64,000 nucleotides of DNA from Hypericum androsaemum. Lineage: Eukaryota > Streptophyta > Magnoliopsida > Malpighiales > Hypericaceae. The DNA is taken from positions 11,464,092 through 11,528,091 of the forward strand of contig OZ023190.1 of assembly GCA_963995505.1 (NCBI GenBank), in the 5' to 3' direction. Position numbers and translations under genes: made by a program. Of this stretch, positions 43,369-55,944 are shown one piece after another. Positions within the stretch are counted from its first letter, which is position 1; every line of letters begins with the position of its first letter. The notes under the pieces are model-generated. The model made no database searches and was not told the origin of the DNA. It saw nothing but the letters and a program-made list of their open reading frames with translations.

Positions 43369-46300
43369 TATATGGTCTCTCCCTTGATCAGTAAATAGAG
43401 AGGAGAGTAGTTGGTCATCCCAAACTGTCGTACCTGGAAGAAGTAGGTCTGCCACCACTCAATTTTTTCAGTTTTAGAAAAAGTGTTAAAATATCAAATC
43501 ACAACATATTAAAAAAATATTTCTCTCTAGATTTTTCTTTAGAGACTCATGCTTCCAATGACTTTTACAATCAAGGCCGTCTATGGAGCCTCCACCGGGG
43601 GATGCTGGGAAGCCATCCTTTCCCACTGCAACACCTCCTATAGAGGAGGTAAGAAGGTCAAGATGGTTGATGGGGAAAGCTTCATGCCCCCACCACAGCA
43701 AGCTCACAAGTATATTCTTATAGATGGGCCATGGATGATTGCTGGCCACTATGTCATAGTTCAGAGATGGGTTCTGAACTTCAATCCGAAAAGAGTCAAC
43801 ACGACGAACGTTGTTGCATAGCTACGAGTGCCCAACCTCTCTATGGAGCTGTACCACCCGAACTTCCTCAAGAATTTAGCGTGCAACATCAAACAGCCGA
43901 TTAGGAATGACACAAAGGCTGAGGAGTGTAGGAGGGGGAGTTTTGTGAGGATATGCATTGAGATTGATCTCACAAAACCTCTCCTTTCTCACTTCAGAGC
44001 CTGCCGACAAGTGCTTCGGGTCCAATATGAAGGATTGCATGATATTTGCTTCAAATGTGGCATTTATGGCCATTCCTAAAGCACTTTTCATGGCCAACCA
44101 CAGACACCTCATGCTTTGACATCAGCTGCCAACCGGAAACTACTTCACCGCACAGGGAGGAGTCGGTGAGCAAGCAAACCCAAAGCCCGGAGCCTGATAG
44201 CCATTTCGGGGACTGGATGCTTGTACAGCAACATGCTAGACCAAGGAAAAACCAAGAAAGACATGTTCAAGCAGAAGCTCCAGTCACGAAAATGGCAAGA
44301 CAGGGAGCTGCTAAAGGGAAGTCAAATTTGGCTCCTATACCAAATATGGCTCTTGGCATTGAGTAGGAAACAAACAGAGCTGACAAAGGAAAAGCTAAAA
44401 TAGACTCCATACCACATAAGGCTTCGTGTTTTAATGTGTTGCAGCTGGTGGATAAGAACGGTCAGGCTACTGCTCACACCTCTGGTAAAAAGGATGCGCA
44501 GGGGTCCACAGGGGCCCACAACAGCTATATTTTCTCGAGTGCCACGCCAGCCTTGGGTAAATCCATAAAAGCACCGAAGGTTACGAGTGGTACAACTCAG
44601 TCCAAAAAACCCCAACATATCATACAACGCTATAAGGCTATTTCCAAGCCCATGATCCCCACCAAGCCCATTCCTTTGTCTTCTGGACCACTGGTGTCCA
44701 ACGCAGCCCAACAGATGGAAGACCTCACTCCCGTATTACTCAATAAATAAGGGGCCCAGGACCCCAAGGCCAGACACGTAGAAGAAAACTAAAAGTGTAA
44801 TCCCTTACCATGTAACACTATAGAGAATAGGCAGCCCTCATCCCCAATCTCTAATTCGCCCACCGCAACCTCTGTCATTCCAGAGACCCAGCCGCCAGAC
44901 ATGTTGTGGGCAGTTCAACTAGGGGGGATGGACCCCAGCCTAAAGAACCAGACCCGGACGATATCTAAGAGGAAATGAAAGTCCCTCCGGTAGAGCCCAC
45001 TGACGAGAGAGCTGAAAATTTGATAGAAATGATCCAGGAGAAGGAAAACTCTGCCATGGTGTTTCTTGAGTGTGATGGGGGTGATCCATCAAAGGATGTG
45101 GTCATAGAAGACATGGAGCACGCCACCACACCGCCCTTTAAAAAATAAAGTTTTCAAAACTCTAGTCTTGCTTTATTATCTTTGGTCTCCTCATTTTAAT
45201 ATTTTATTATATGGATATTTTAATCTGGAACTGTCAATGTGCTGCCAGCACTAAATTCAAAGCGGTAATTAGAGAACTTGTGAGGTGCCATAAGCCTAGA
45301 ATTCTCATTTTACTTGAAACTTGAATTTCGGGCAAGCGTGTGCTAAATTTAGCTAAATCTCTAAAAAATTTAAATGTCGTGCAGACACCAATGTAGGGTC
45401 ACTCAGGGGGTATTTAGGTTTTGTGGAGCGGGACTTTTAGCTCGATCACCATTGTGACCTGTCACAGATAATTTATTCATCTGATTGTTGGTAACAACCC
45501 GCACTTGAAATGTGACTTCACCACAGTCTACGGGCACCCTAAGGCCGTGATTCGTGAGGAATTTTAGAAAGATCTGTACAGTATTGCTCAAGCTATGACC
45601 CAGCACTGGATGTTAGCTGGCAATGTTGATACCTTCCTAGCTTCTGGCAGAAAGATTGGCGGAGCTCCTATAAAAGGCACTAAGCATATGAAGTTCAAGA
45701 GTTGGATCGAGGATTGTGGCCTTGTCAACTTGGGTTTCATTGGTACTCGATATACGTGGGTAAGAAAAGGTATCCACGAGAGGTTGGACCGTGCTCTAGG
45801 AAACATCGCATGGAGGATTCAATTCCCTGAGGCGAATATGGTGCATCTTCCGAAGTGGAAGTCAGATCATAATCCCCTGTTCATAAGGCTACATGCTGCC
45901 CCTGATCTGAACCCCACACGACGGATGTTTTGGTTCCAAGCCATTTGGTAGGCTGGCCCCAGATTTGAGTCCTTCCTTACAGAAGTATGGGATTCGCAGG
46001 TTACACTACCTGTAGCTTGTGATTCTTTTGCTAAGAAGGTCAAGATCTGGAACCGAGACGTCTTTGGCAATGTGTTCCAAAGGAAAAGTAAACTTTTTTG
46101 TCGCATTGAGGGTGCCCAAAAAGATTTAAAGCAAAAATCAAACCCTTTTCTTCGTAATCTTGAACAAAACCTGAAAGTGGAACTTAAGCAAGTGTTGGAG
46201 CAAGAAGAAGTCTTGTGGATGCAGAAATCACGACGTGACTTCCTTGTGAATGGTGATAGGAATACAAGCTACTTCCAGTCCTCAACTATTGTCAGATGGA

Positions 46301-49300
46301 AGCAAAATTGAATTGAAGCCCTCAAAGATGAAACTGGCACTTGGATTGCTGATTCTAAGGACATAAAGGCCCTTTTAACCTGATACTTTGAGGCTTTATA
46401 CACGAGGAAGCAAGCTCGAATAGGACTGGACCCTGGCAGAATGTTTTCTATCAAATTTCACAAGAGAATCAACTTGACCTCGCTCTCCCTCCCACTGAGG
46501 AGGAGTTGAAACGTGCAATTTTTGGCATGGGTCCACTCAAAGCTCCAGGGCCCTGATGGCCTCCATGCAATATTTTACCAACGAAATTGGAGTGCCATCA
46601 AAGGCTATGTGATTAATTTTGGGAAGCGTGTCTTTGCTGATTGTGAGATCCCTTGAGAGTGTCAATGATACACCTATCATTTTGATACCTACGGTGGATA
46701 ATTCGTAAGATCCGTCCCAATTTTGGCCGATCAGCCTTTGCAATACTTCCTTTAAAATGATTACTAAACTCCTGGTGAATATAATCCAGCCTCATATGCG
46801 ATGTTGGGTCTCTCGCAACCAGAATAGTTTTGTCCTAGGGAGGTCAGTTTTGGATAATATTGTGATTGCACAGGAGGTCATTCACACCATGAAGAATAGG
46901 ACAAAGGGTAAAGGGAAGCGTGTCTTTGCTGATTGTGAGTCCCCTGAGAGTGTCAATGATACACCTATCATTTTGATACCTACGGTGGATAATTCGTAAG
47001 ATCCGTCCCAATTTTGGCCGATCAGCCTTTGCAATACTTCCTTTAAAATGATTACTAAGCTCCTGGTGAATATAATCTAGCCTCATATGCGATGTTGGGT
47101 CTCTCGCAACCAGAATAGTTTTATCCTAGGGAGGTCAGTTTTGGATAATATTGTGATTGCACAGGAGGTCATTCACACCATAAAGAACATAACAAAGGGT
47201 AAAGGGATCATGGCAATAAAAGTTGACTTGGCAAAGGCCTACGACCGACTTAGATGGACGTTCATCAGGGAGACACTCTATGCTTTAAACCTTTCTTCTA
47301 ACATAATTGAGATGATTCTCACTTGTATTTCCACCTCTTCTATGCTGATTGTTTGGAACAGTGAAGCTACATCAAAGTTTAAACCAACAAGGGGCATTAG
47401 ACAGGGGGACCCAGTGTCCCCCTACATATTCGTGCTCTGTTTGGAAAGACTTAGACATCTGATTGAGGAAAAGATTTACGAGGGTCGGTGGAAACCCTTT
47501 AAGATTGTACAGCAAGGACCCAAGCTCTCGCACCTCTTCTTCATAGATGACTAGCTTTTGTTTGTGGAAGCAACCAAGGGTCAAGCAGGCATTATTTCTG
47601 ATATCTTTGAAACTTTTTGTGCGGGGTCTGGTCAGCAAGTGAGAAAGGCCAAAATGATGCTAAGCATGTCCAAAAAAATTTCGCGCTCACTTGCAAAAGA
47701 CCTTGCGCACACCCTTGGTTACTCCCTCACAACGAACATGGGGAAGTATTTAGGATGCCCCTTTTACACAACCGTATGACTAGGAGAACCTACAACTTCA
47801 TTCTTGAAAGAGTCCATGATAAGTTGTAAGGATAGTGCACTGCCAAACTTTCTTTTGCAGGACGGAAAACTCTTGCGAATTCTGTGATGGCTGCCTTCCC
47901 TACCTATGCAATGCAAACCACTAGGCTACATCTCGGGATCTGTGAAGATATTGAGCAATTACAGAGAGGGTTCCTTTAGGGTTCCAGCCATGGGAAGAAG
48001 AAGCCCCATATGGTAGCTTGGAAGACAGTTTACAAGAAAGCTGGGGGGACTAGGCTTCAAGTAAATATGTGAGACAGAAGGACCCCATCCCTACCATTTT
48101 GACACGTGCAGCGCAATCCCCACTTTGGTGCTCAATAACTTTGATCTGGCCTTACCTTGAACATGGTATTCAATAGTAGATTGGTGATGGCAGGTCCACC
48201 AACCTTTGGACAGAGAAATGGCTAGAAAACACAAGTTCTTTACTTGATATCTGTACCCAACCATTACCAGATGTGTTGTTACCTATGAAAGTTTGTGAGG
48301 CTACAGATGAACAGGGAAGTTGGAACTGGGCATTACTGTCGCATTATTTGCCTAACTCTACCCTATTCTCAATTATAGGAACTCTAACCCCAAGAGATGA
48401 TCGTGGCGTAGATAGACTCAAATGGGGCAGGATACTTGATGGGAATTTTACGACCAAGTAAGCCTATGATATTATCCAAGAATTGGATTCCACTGAAGTC
48501 TCTAGTCATTGGGCTAAACTTTGGACATGGAAGGGCCTAGAAAGATTTAAGAAATTGGCCTGGTTGGCTGAGCATGGCAAAGTCTCCACAAATGCAATTC
48601 GGAAGCAGAGGAATATGACATCTGATGTCAGATGTCAGTGTTACGATAAAGCGGATGATACCGTCCTTCATGCAATGCGGGATTGTGAAAAAATTTGGCC
48701 TACTTGGTCACAGTTGCTTAACAATGACAGAACATATAACCCTAATTTTTTGCTATGAATTTGATCGACTAGATGAAGGCTAACCTAAACGCCCCAAACA
48801 GTTTGGTATCCAAATTCCTAGTACTATTAAACTACTTTTGGAACTGGCATAACAACCTAGTTTGGAGCGATGGGGTCAGGCCTGCTAATCAATTATTTTT
48901 TATACTAGGCAGGTGCAAAAAAGTTGAAGCAGCCTGTAAAGTCGCAGAGGGCATCAACACCAAGCCTTGCCGCGAAACAAGACTCATTGGATGGGAAAGG
49001 CCTCGAGATGACTGGATCAAGCAGAATCCTGATGGGGCAATGTGGGGGACGTCAGGAAGAGCTGCGGCTGGTGGTATCCTCCGAGATATATTTGGAAATT
49101 GGGTTAGTGGGTTCACCAATAATCTGGGGATGTGCTCAAGTTTAAATGCTGAATTGTGGGGGGCTCTTCGAGGACTTGAGCTTGCATAGTCTTTGGGAGT
49201 CAAGAAACTGATACTGGAGTCAGATTCTGAGCTGGTGATTGGTTTCTTGACGAAACTGCAGGAACCATAACTCCACTCTCGACCTTTTATTGTGCAAATC

Positions 49301-49680
49301 CAGTACGAGCTCAAAGGGGAGTGGGACGTCAGAGTGGTGCATGTTTATCGTGAAGGCAATCGATGCGCAGATTATCTTGCCAACCTGGGCTTCGATATGG
49401 ATTTAGGAAGCCACATTTTGTGTGATCCTCCAGTACATGTAATAAGACTTATGTTAGATGATATTGGAGACGTAGTGCTTCCTCGGAATGTTGTTGTATT
49501 TGATGGTACATGACCAAGTTTAGCAATATACCAAACGTCAAAGGGGTACTTTTCTCCCCGATGTACTCTTTTCTTATCATGAATTTTTTCCATTAGGTTT
49601 TCTCGTGATAGGGTTTTGATGAGGCCGGCGATCGTAACCTCACAAGAGGCCGAGAGGAAATCCTGCACTAAGTAGGATAT
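43369..49680 (+). mobile_element. Near-full-length but inactive LINE (L1-type)
   Basis: After about 90 bases of minus-strand LINE tail, the leader and ORF1 follow: ATG 43583, a DUF4283-like nucleic-acid-binding part (IDGPWMIAGHYVIVQRW), then a CCHC-like knuckle (CFKCGIYGHS, 44049-44079) and a low-complexity tail to about 45148. ORF2 begins at 45211 (MDILIWNCQCAAS) with an endonuclease (ILILLET; LNPTRRMFWFQAIW at its end), reverse transcriptase (46000-47830; LAKAYDRLRW, GIRQGDPVSPYIF, FFIDD as the YxDD box), zinc-binding tail (48480-48760) and RNase H (WERPRDDWIKQNPDGA, SLNAELWGALRGLELA, ESDSELV, EGNRCADYLANLG). Many stops and shifts interrupt both ORFs, including TAG directly after FIDD. The probable 3' UTR ends near 49680; no A-tail was seen. 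Confidence 0.9.
46621..47206 (+). repeat. 292-bp tandem duplication inside the LINE reverse transcriptase
   Basis: Two adjacent copies, 46621-46912 and 46913 to about 47206, both begin GGGAAGCGTGTCTTTGCTGA (copy 1 starts exactly there) and pass through CATATGCGATGTTGGGTCTC. They differ at only a handful of positions. The duplication adds 292 bases, not a multiple of three, and breaks the RT frame. Confidence 0.9.
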
Positions 49681-50407
49681 AATTGACCATTATCTTTATA
49701 TATAGGGGCATTTGACTCATCTGTTTCCACCACAAAAAATATCAAAATAAAATTTTCCATTTTTCATTCGTGTAGTTTAATTTTGTTATCACACAAACTC
49801 CCACCAATTTTATCTATTTGAATTCATGGTGTGTCTGGAAAAAAAATGGGGAGCATAAATTGAGAATCTGGATTAATGTCTGAGAAGGATTTCTATTATA
49901 CATTGATTTGTTTAGCAGTCCTGGGTTAATTAATTGATGATCTCTCGCCGTTTAAGATCGCTTCATATTTATTACTTGTTATATATTTCCCAAATGTTAT
50001 CCGGTGGTTTTCCTTAAATAACGCCTTTGTTTCTTTTTGGTAAAATGGCCTCGAATTCATAACTTCTTCCCAGCGTGTTTAGAATTAACCGATTTTCGTA
50101 TATTGTATTTAACAAATGATATTAGAATAACGGTCTAAGTCTAGTTGATAACCTATCACTAATTATTCGGATTTTATAAGTAATAATTTGTTTGTTAGAT
50201 TTTTTTAATAAATAAAGTATTATATTCCTCCCCTCAAGAATTATCCTCCAAGTAATAATTTGGATTTTTTGTTAGATTCTACGATCTCTCTTCAATTTTA
50301 TAAAATTAAAAATTTAAATAGTATTACTTTGCATGGGACAATCACAATAAAATTACTGAACATCTCCAAATATGGTTTTAGCCTAATTGGTAAACCAATT
50401 ATTATTA
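49681..50407. other. AT-rich spacer
   Basis: No supported gene. Confidence 0.5.
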
Positions 50408-50415
50408 CTTATTAG

Positions 50416-50843
50416 CATTGTTTTAAAATACGGGTTTTAGTACGGATCAGAGTTTGTCTGTTTTCTGGCCCAACCAGTTAGACCGGTCAGACGGCCGGTC
50501 GGACTGGATACTTTTTAGTTAATTTTTTACTATTTTTCGAATAATATGTAGACTAAATAGTCAAAATATAGGTTTCAAATCCACATTTTAGAAATATCAA
50601 CCAATTTATAACATATAAAGCCCATTTTCTTTGTTGATTAAGAGAAATCGAGTATACGATATGACTTTTTTGTTTAATTTTTTGTTGATTTGGATAAAAT
50701 CCTGTCAGACCGGGTGGTTCGAGTCAAAAACCAATCCGGCCTCATTTTGGACGGTCTGACCGAAGGCCTTTACCCCTAAAAATGGACCGCTCTGATGTTC
50801 GATTCGCGGTCCGATCAGTTGGACCGTATTTTTTAAAACTATG
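50416..50843. mobile_element. hAT-type MITE with 8-bp target duplication
   Basis: The ends are inverted: CATTGTTTTAAAATACGG at the left and, reading inward from the right, CATAGTTTTAAAAAATACGG. CTTATTAG is duplicated at 50408-50415 and 50844-50851. The interior carries GACCGGTCAGAC-type motifs in both orientations. With 428 bases and no ORF it is non-autonomous. Eight-base duplications are typical of the hAT superfamily. Confidence 0.9.
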
Positions 50844-51275
50844 CTTATTAGTGCCAATTCACTTTTGAGAAAGATTTCTCCAAAATATACACGTCAGTTT
50901 CGTAGCCCATCTTTACGGTTTTACCCTCTCGTGTCCAATCTCATCTCCAAAATAATAATTCACTTTGACTTTAGCTCAAAAAAATCTCATCTCATTCGAA
51001 CGAGAGTAGAGTAATGATATATGCACAATTTATTGTTGAGAATCTCATATCGGTTAAAATACGAGTGGAGTGCAAATTTATAAGTGTAAAAAATCCACCA
51101 ACTTATTACCTTAAGGTTTTGAGGTTGAATATGGAGATTATAACATTCATTCACTCTTCTTAGAGTTCGAGAGTAGAGTAATGATAATGCACAATTCATT
51201 GGATGTCTGCTTGTTTATATTGTCATGTCAGACGTGCTGACCTTTGATACATGTTGGTGTTCTTGCTCGTTTAAG

Positions 51276-52048
51276 GTTAGGAGAGGTGCCGACAAAGCTG
51301 AGATATATAGCCTTGCATTCTCTTCCGATGCTCGGTGGCTAGTTGTATCGAGTGACAAGGGAACTGTGCACGTATTTAGTCTTGAGTTTGATTCTGGGGT
51401 AGTTGCAACATTGGCGGATGTCTTGCCTGAACAACATCAAACTAGTGGTTTCAGCATCTCGACTCTCTCAATTTTGAAAGGTAATTTTTCTGTGCAACTG
51501 ACTGACCATGGATCATCTTGCTAATTAGTCTTACTGATGAAAGATCAAAGCCATACTTCACACCATTTTGTGACTGCTCAACAGTCAACTCACCCAACAT
51601 TGCTTCCGCTTATATGTTTTCGGAATATTATTGGGTATGAACTGGATTTTTAATTTTTCGCTTTCTGTTCGGAATGGTCTGTAGCTCAGTTCCGCCTGCC
51701 AGAAGGTTTGCGGTACATTATTGCATTTGGTAACAGGAGGAATACAATCTTGATTGGTGGAATGGATGGAAGGTAATACAATTACTCGACCACAATTTGT
51801 TTTTGCTCCCAAATTCTTATCGAAAGTAATCTTTTATAGTAACTAGTTATTTGTTGATGGATTTCGGTGCAAGCCATCGGCGGGCTATCATGATTACTTG
51901 CTTATAAAGATCACTTGTTTCGTTGGGAGGTTGACGACATTGATTTTGGTTCATATGTTACAGCTTCTACCAATGCGAGTTCGATCCGGAGAATGGCGGA
52001 GAAATGACTCAGATTGATCGTCACAACTTTCTCGACTCCTCTGTCTGA
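51276..52048 (+). pseudogene. ATG18: 3' end of an ATG18 (WIPI/PROPPIN) autophagy gene, truncated
   Basis: Three exon remnants: 51276-51480 ([19 protein letters not shown], then [18 protein letters not shown]), about 51669-51772 ([20 protein letters not shown]) and 51964-52048 (SFYQCEFDPENGGEMTQIDR to the stop at 52046-52048). This is the last portion of the beta-propeller that binds PI3P during autophagosome formation; the RRG of the lipid-binding FRRG-type motif is present. The front (several propeller blades) is absent and the sequence before 51276 is unrelated. No AG acceptor precedes the middle exon in the expected place. A 100-codon ORF (51225-51524) remains open but cannot make a whole propeller. 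It converges on the formin gene. Confidence 0.82.
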
Positions 52049-52303
52049 TGAGGGAGTTGACCAAGTGAGCAGGAAGACAACTTTCTGTTTGTATACGCCA
52101 TCATTTACTTTTATAACCTTGGTCAAGTAAGTTCCGTAGATATCGAAGGCAACATGTAAAATAAGCTAGAGCCGTTAGTTTGTGAAATTAAGTATATTAA
52201 GTCGTAAACATTTCAAAAAAATAGGTATATTAAGTCATAATTGTAGACTCACAGAAACTTTGTCCGAATTATTATGCCATGGTCCCCGGGCCCAAACCCA
52301 AAT

Positions 52304-55300
52304 CTACCTAAACGGAGCAAGCGGATTAGGACTACTAGGAAGCTTGAGGCTCCTAAGCTCCTTACAAACATGGTCTAACATCCCCAAGAAGTCTCTTACA
52401 ATGACAAAAATCCTCAAAGGATTAGCCTCTTCTTTACTCACATTACGGCTATCTCCATGAAAATACTCTGTAACCTCTCTAACCCTCTGCAAAACCTTCT
52501 CTTCCTCCTCTCTCAGCTCCCTTAGAGCCTTCTCCCCGTGCCCTAAGAAACCCTTCATGGTAGCCACGAACCTCTCGTTCTTGTCTCGATCACCGCTACC
52601 CAACTCACCAACCAGCTGGTTGAGCCTCGCCATCCCATCGGACAAGTTGGAGACCGAACTTGCAAGAAGCTCCAGGTCAACGGTGGCCGTCTTTTTTACG
52701 TTGTATAGTTCGGTAGTGAGGCCGGAGACGAGGTCCAGACCCATCCTCTTGTAGTCCTCTTCTCTCTCTTCCGGGGTCTTGTTGCTACTGCTGGCTCTGT
52801 TGGTCTTCTGGTTTATCTTCCCCATGATGCTGTCCGAAAACCGGATCCCTTCCGACCGGATGATCTCCTGGACAACGAAGTGGAGTAAGGTGGTCTTTCC
52901 GTCAGTGCCCTTGATGTCGGCGAGCTTGAGGAGGGTGTCGAGCTTGAAGGCTTTCGCGCCGCCGCGAATTGTCCCTATGTTCATCCTGTTGCCCGTCTTC
53001 AGAACGGCTTCCAGTAGTTTCAAGAACAGCCTGCTTGATCTTAGTTCCTTGCAAGCCTCCTGACAGAAACAAGAAACAAAAGCAAGCTTGGTACCGTCCA
53101 TGCGAGCACAACGACCCAAGAATCTTTATATCGAATTCAAAATGTTACCTCGAGCATGGAGAAGGAGTTCCTCAGGTGGACCACCTCGTCTTCGAAAGTT
53201 TCTCTGTACAACATCGCTTCGACTCTTGGAAAAGCAAACGGTAGGCTAAGCAACACTATAACGAACTTCTCGGCGGACCCCAACTCGTTGATGTTCCCTT
53301 TGTATGCAGAGAGTTTGGCCTCTTCTTCCTTGTTTGGTGCCATCCTCGATAGTGCCTCGAGCTGTGGTTGAGACAGACCATCCCCTGCCTCAACACTATC
53401 TTTTATCACAAGGTGCCCTTATTTTTTAAAACGAGAAACAGTCTATAACCCTTCTAAGAAACAAATACTTCTTGCTATAGGAAAATGACACTAAGACTAT
53501 ATGTCAAGATTATACTATATAATAAATTAGAATATCAAGTTTAAGTCTGACTTAAAAATGCACATGAATTCAAATTTGATTTTTGCACACTCAAATATGG
53601 ACTAAACGATTAAGTGAGAATACAAGGGACAAATAGTTTCGACCCCAAAAAAATATTGGTACTTTTTTTTGGAAGGCTTGAAATAAAAAGTATGGTTATA
53701 AGGCATGTTTTTCACCCTTGAACATATTCTAATCTTATCCTCTGAATAGGAGGATAGAACATTTTGTTTATGTTTTTTTTTTGCTTGTTCCAATTATCGC
53801 AATGTATGAATCTTGGTTTGGTTCAAGTGATAAAATGCTTGCATTTTAAAAAAAAATCTTAAATTCAAATTTACGAATAGAAAAGTTGCTCTAAACAGAA
53901 GTTCAATTGTATAAATATGCAACGTATGATGGGGAAAAAAGGGCTTAAAATCTTGGTACTGTCAACTTCAGAGAAATGACAAAACACTGACAAACAGGAA
54001 GATCGGGACCTTGAACTACAATATCTCATCTTACTATATTCGCTTAGCAAGTGAAAATGGTAAAAAAGATAACAGGAAAATTCAATGTACCGACGCACTA
54101 TGGAATCCGATTCCATTTCCATAGGTGAACAAAAAAATGAACTCTTACTTCCAATTCCAACTAAAAGTGTCAGATCACTGTACCTCTGATAAGTGAGTCA
54201 CAGACTTGCTCGGGAGGGGAATTGATGGCCTTGGAGAGTATGGTTATGTTCTGTAGCCTCTTGGGATCAAGGACGTGCTTGGTCGGAGAAGGGCTCTTAG
54301 AGCTCTTCCCTTCCTCCCCCTTAATTGGAATCTGCAAGTTGTACCCAAACAGGGACTCCATCATCTCTTCATCTAACCTGTCAGGTTATGCATCAGGAAA
54401 GTTAAGTATGACAGTGGAAATTACGTTCGGACAACGAACGTAGCGATTCTAAACATGTTAGAAATTTGAGACAAATCCTAACAAACTGTGAGTTGTGCTG
54501 ATAATGACGGACGGTGGTGTGGGTTGGTTTAGTTGAGGACTTACTCAAATGAGCTTGATCTGATCTTGTCCCAGACCATATTTCCGTCTGGTGCAGCTCT
54601 GACTTTGTCCCAGTGGAGAGGCTTTAGTTTAGCCAGTGGAGTTCCATCCTTTCCCGTTGGTGGAGCGAACTGAGATGACGGAGGAGGTCCTTTGGTAGAA
54701 CTACTATTACCATTGAATCTTGAAAATGGAGCGGGCGGAGGAGGAGGAGGAGGAGCCCGAGGCGGAGGAGGGACTCTTGGCCTTGGACTTGTAGCTCTTG
54801 AAAGCCTGGGAGAGTTCCTTGGAGATTGAGAATTCTCCCTTCTAGAGCTTTGGGATGTGCCTGAAGAGTGTGACTTCAACAATGTGGGCGAACCTGAAGT
54901 CCTGAAAAGGGTTCTTCTAGGCTTGGATGGTGTGTTTGAGGTCAGGAAACGTGTCCTTGAAGGTGGGATAGCAGGAGGAGGAGGCGGCGGAGGTGGTGGG
55001 GGAGCGTAGCTGTGCTTGGAATGTGAAGGACTTGGAGAAGGCGAGCGGATCTTTCGCGGGGAATCTTGGAGAACCTCCACGAGGCTGGCAGAGGAAGCAT
55101 TGGAGAGCCTGGCGTTCGATGAAGGTAAATCGTCAACGAACGAATGAAAGGACTCGTCATCAGAGGAATGATCCTCTTCAATGGGGAGAATTCTATCCTC
55201 ATTATGTACCGAGTCCAATTCCACTTCGTCGTGGACAGACATTATTTCCCTGGTTGAAGAGCTGCTACAAGTGTTGCTCTCCGATTCCGGAGCCTTAACA

Positions 55301-55944
55301 ATCAGTTCTCGGTTGGACTCCGCCCTTTCGTAGACGGTGTTCGAGCCTCGGGAAGTTTGCTTCAGGCTTGCAGTTTGCTGCTCCAAGTCCCTTCCAAGTG
55401 CATCCAAATACAAGAAGTCAAGGTCAGGGTTTAGGCTCATCTTACCTCTGGTTCTACCCTTTCTCCTGTGCACCGACATTGTCTTGAAAGATACCCCATT
55501 GTGCCTCTTGAGATTCCCTCTGATGACCCAGATGGATCCCAGGAAAAAACATATCAGAAATGCTGCTCCTGAGGAGAAAAGAACTGCCAAGAGCACATTT
55601 TTGTGTTGGCCTTTCTTGTCTACTTGCTCCTTTGGGAGCTTCTTCAGGGTCAGGGGCTTTGGCTTTGAGTGGTGAAGTGGGAAATGGCTGTGTTGGTGAG
55701 CTCTTGGAGCTGGAGATGGAGCAGGTGAAGTAGACAAATCCATGGCAAGTGGACTTCTTCTTCCTTGAAGAAAGCTTCTGCTTAGACCAAGTAGAGCTCT
55801 AACCTTCCCAACTCCACTTTCCTCAACCAGGTACACCTTTTGTACTTCCAATGAGGCTGAGGCAATGAAAATATTGGTGAAGTATAATGATACCAACATG
55901 AAAATTGTGATGATCAAGACCACCACAGATGAAGAAGAACCCAT
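52304..55944 (-). CDS. Class I formin (actin nucleator)
   Basis: Four exons join in frame: 55944-54545, 54377-54184, 53384-53149 and 53059-52304, for 861 residues. The N-terminus has a signal peptide (about 1-31, [16 protein letters not shown]), a short proline-containing exterior segment with SPAPSPAP, and a membrane span at about 116-141 ([20 protein letters not shown]). The FH1 part holds polyproline runs at about 316-330 and 390-410. The FH2 domain runs from about residue 440 ([16 protein letters not shown]) through [20 protein letters not shown] and [16 protein letters not shown] to about 845. Class I plant formins sit in the plasma membrane, touch the cell wall and nucleate and bundle actin. 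The acceptor of exon 3 is set at GAGGCAG because it keeps the conserved GDGLS spacing; its pyrimidine tract is weak. Family resemblance is closest to FH4/FH8. Confidence 0.95.
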
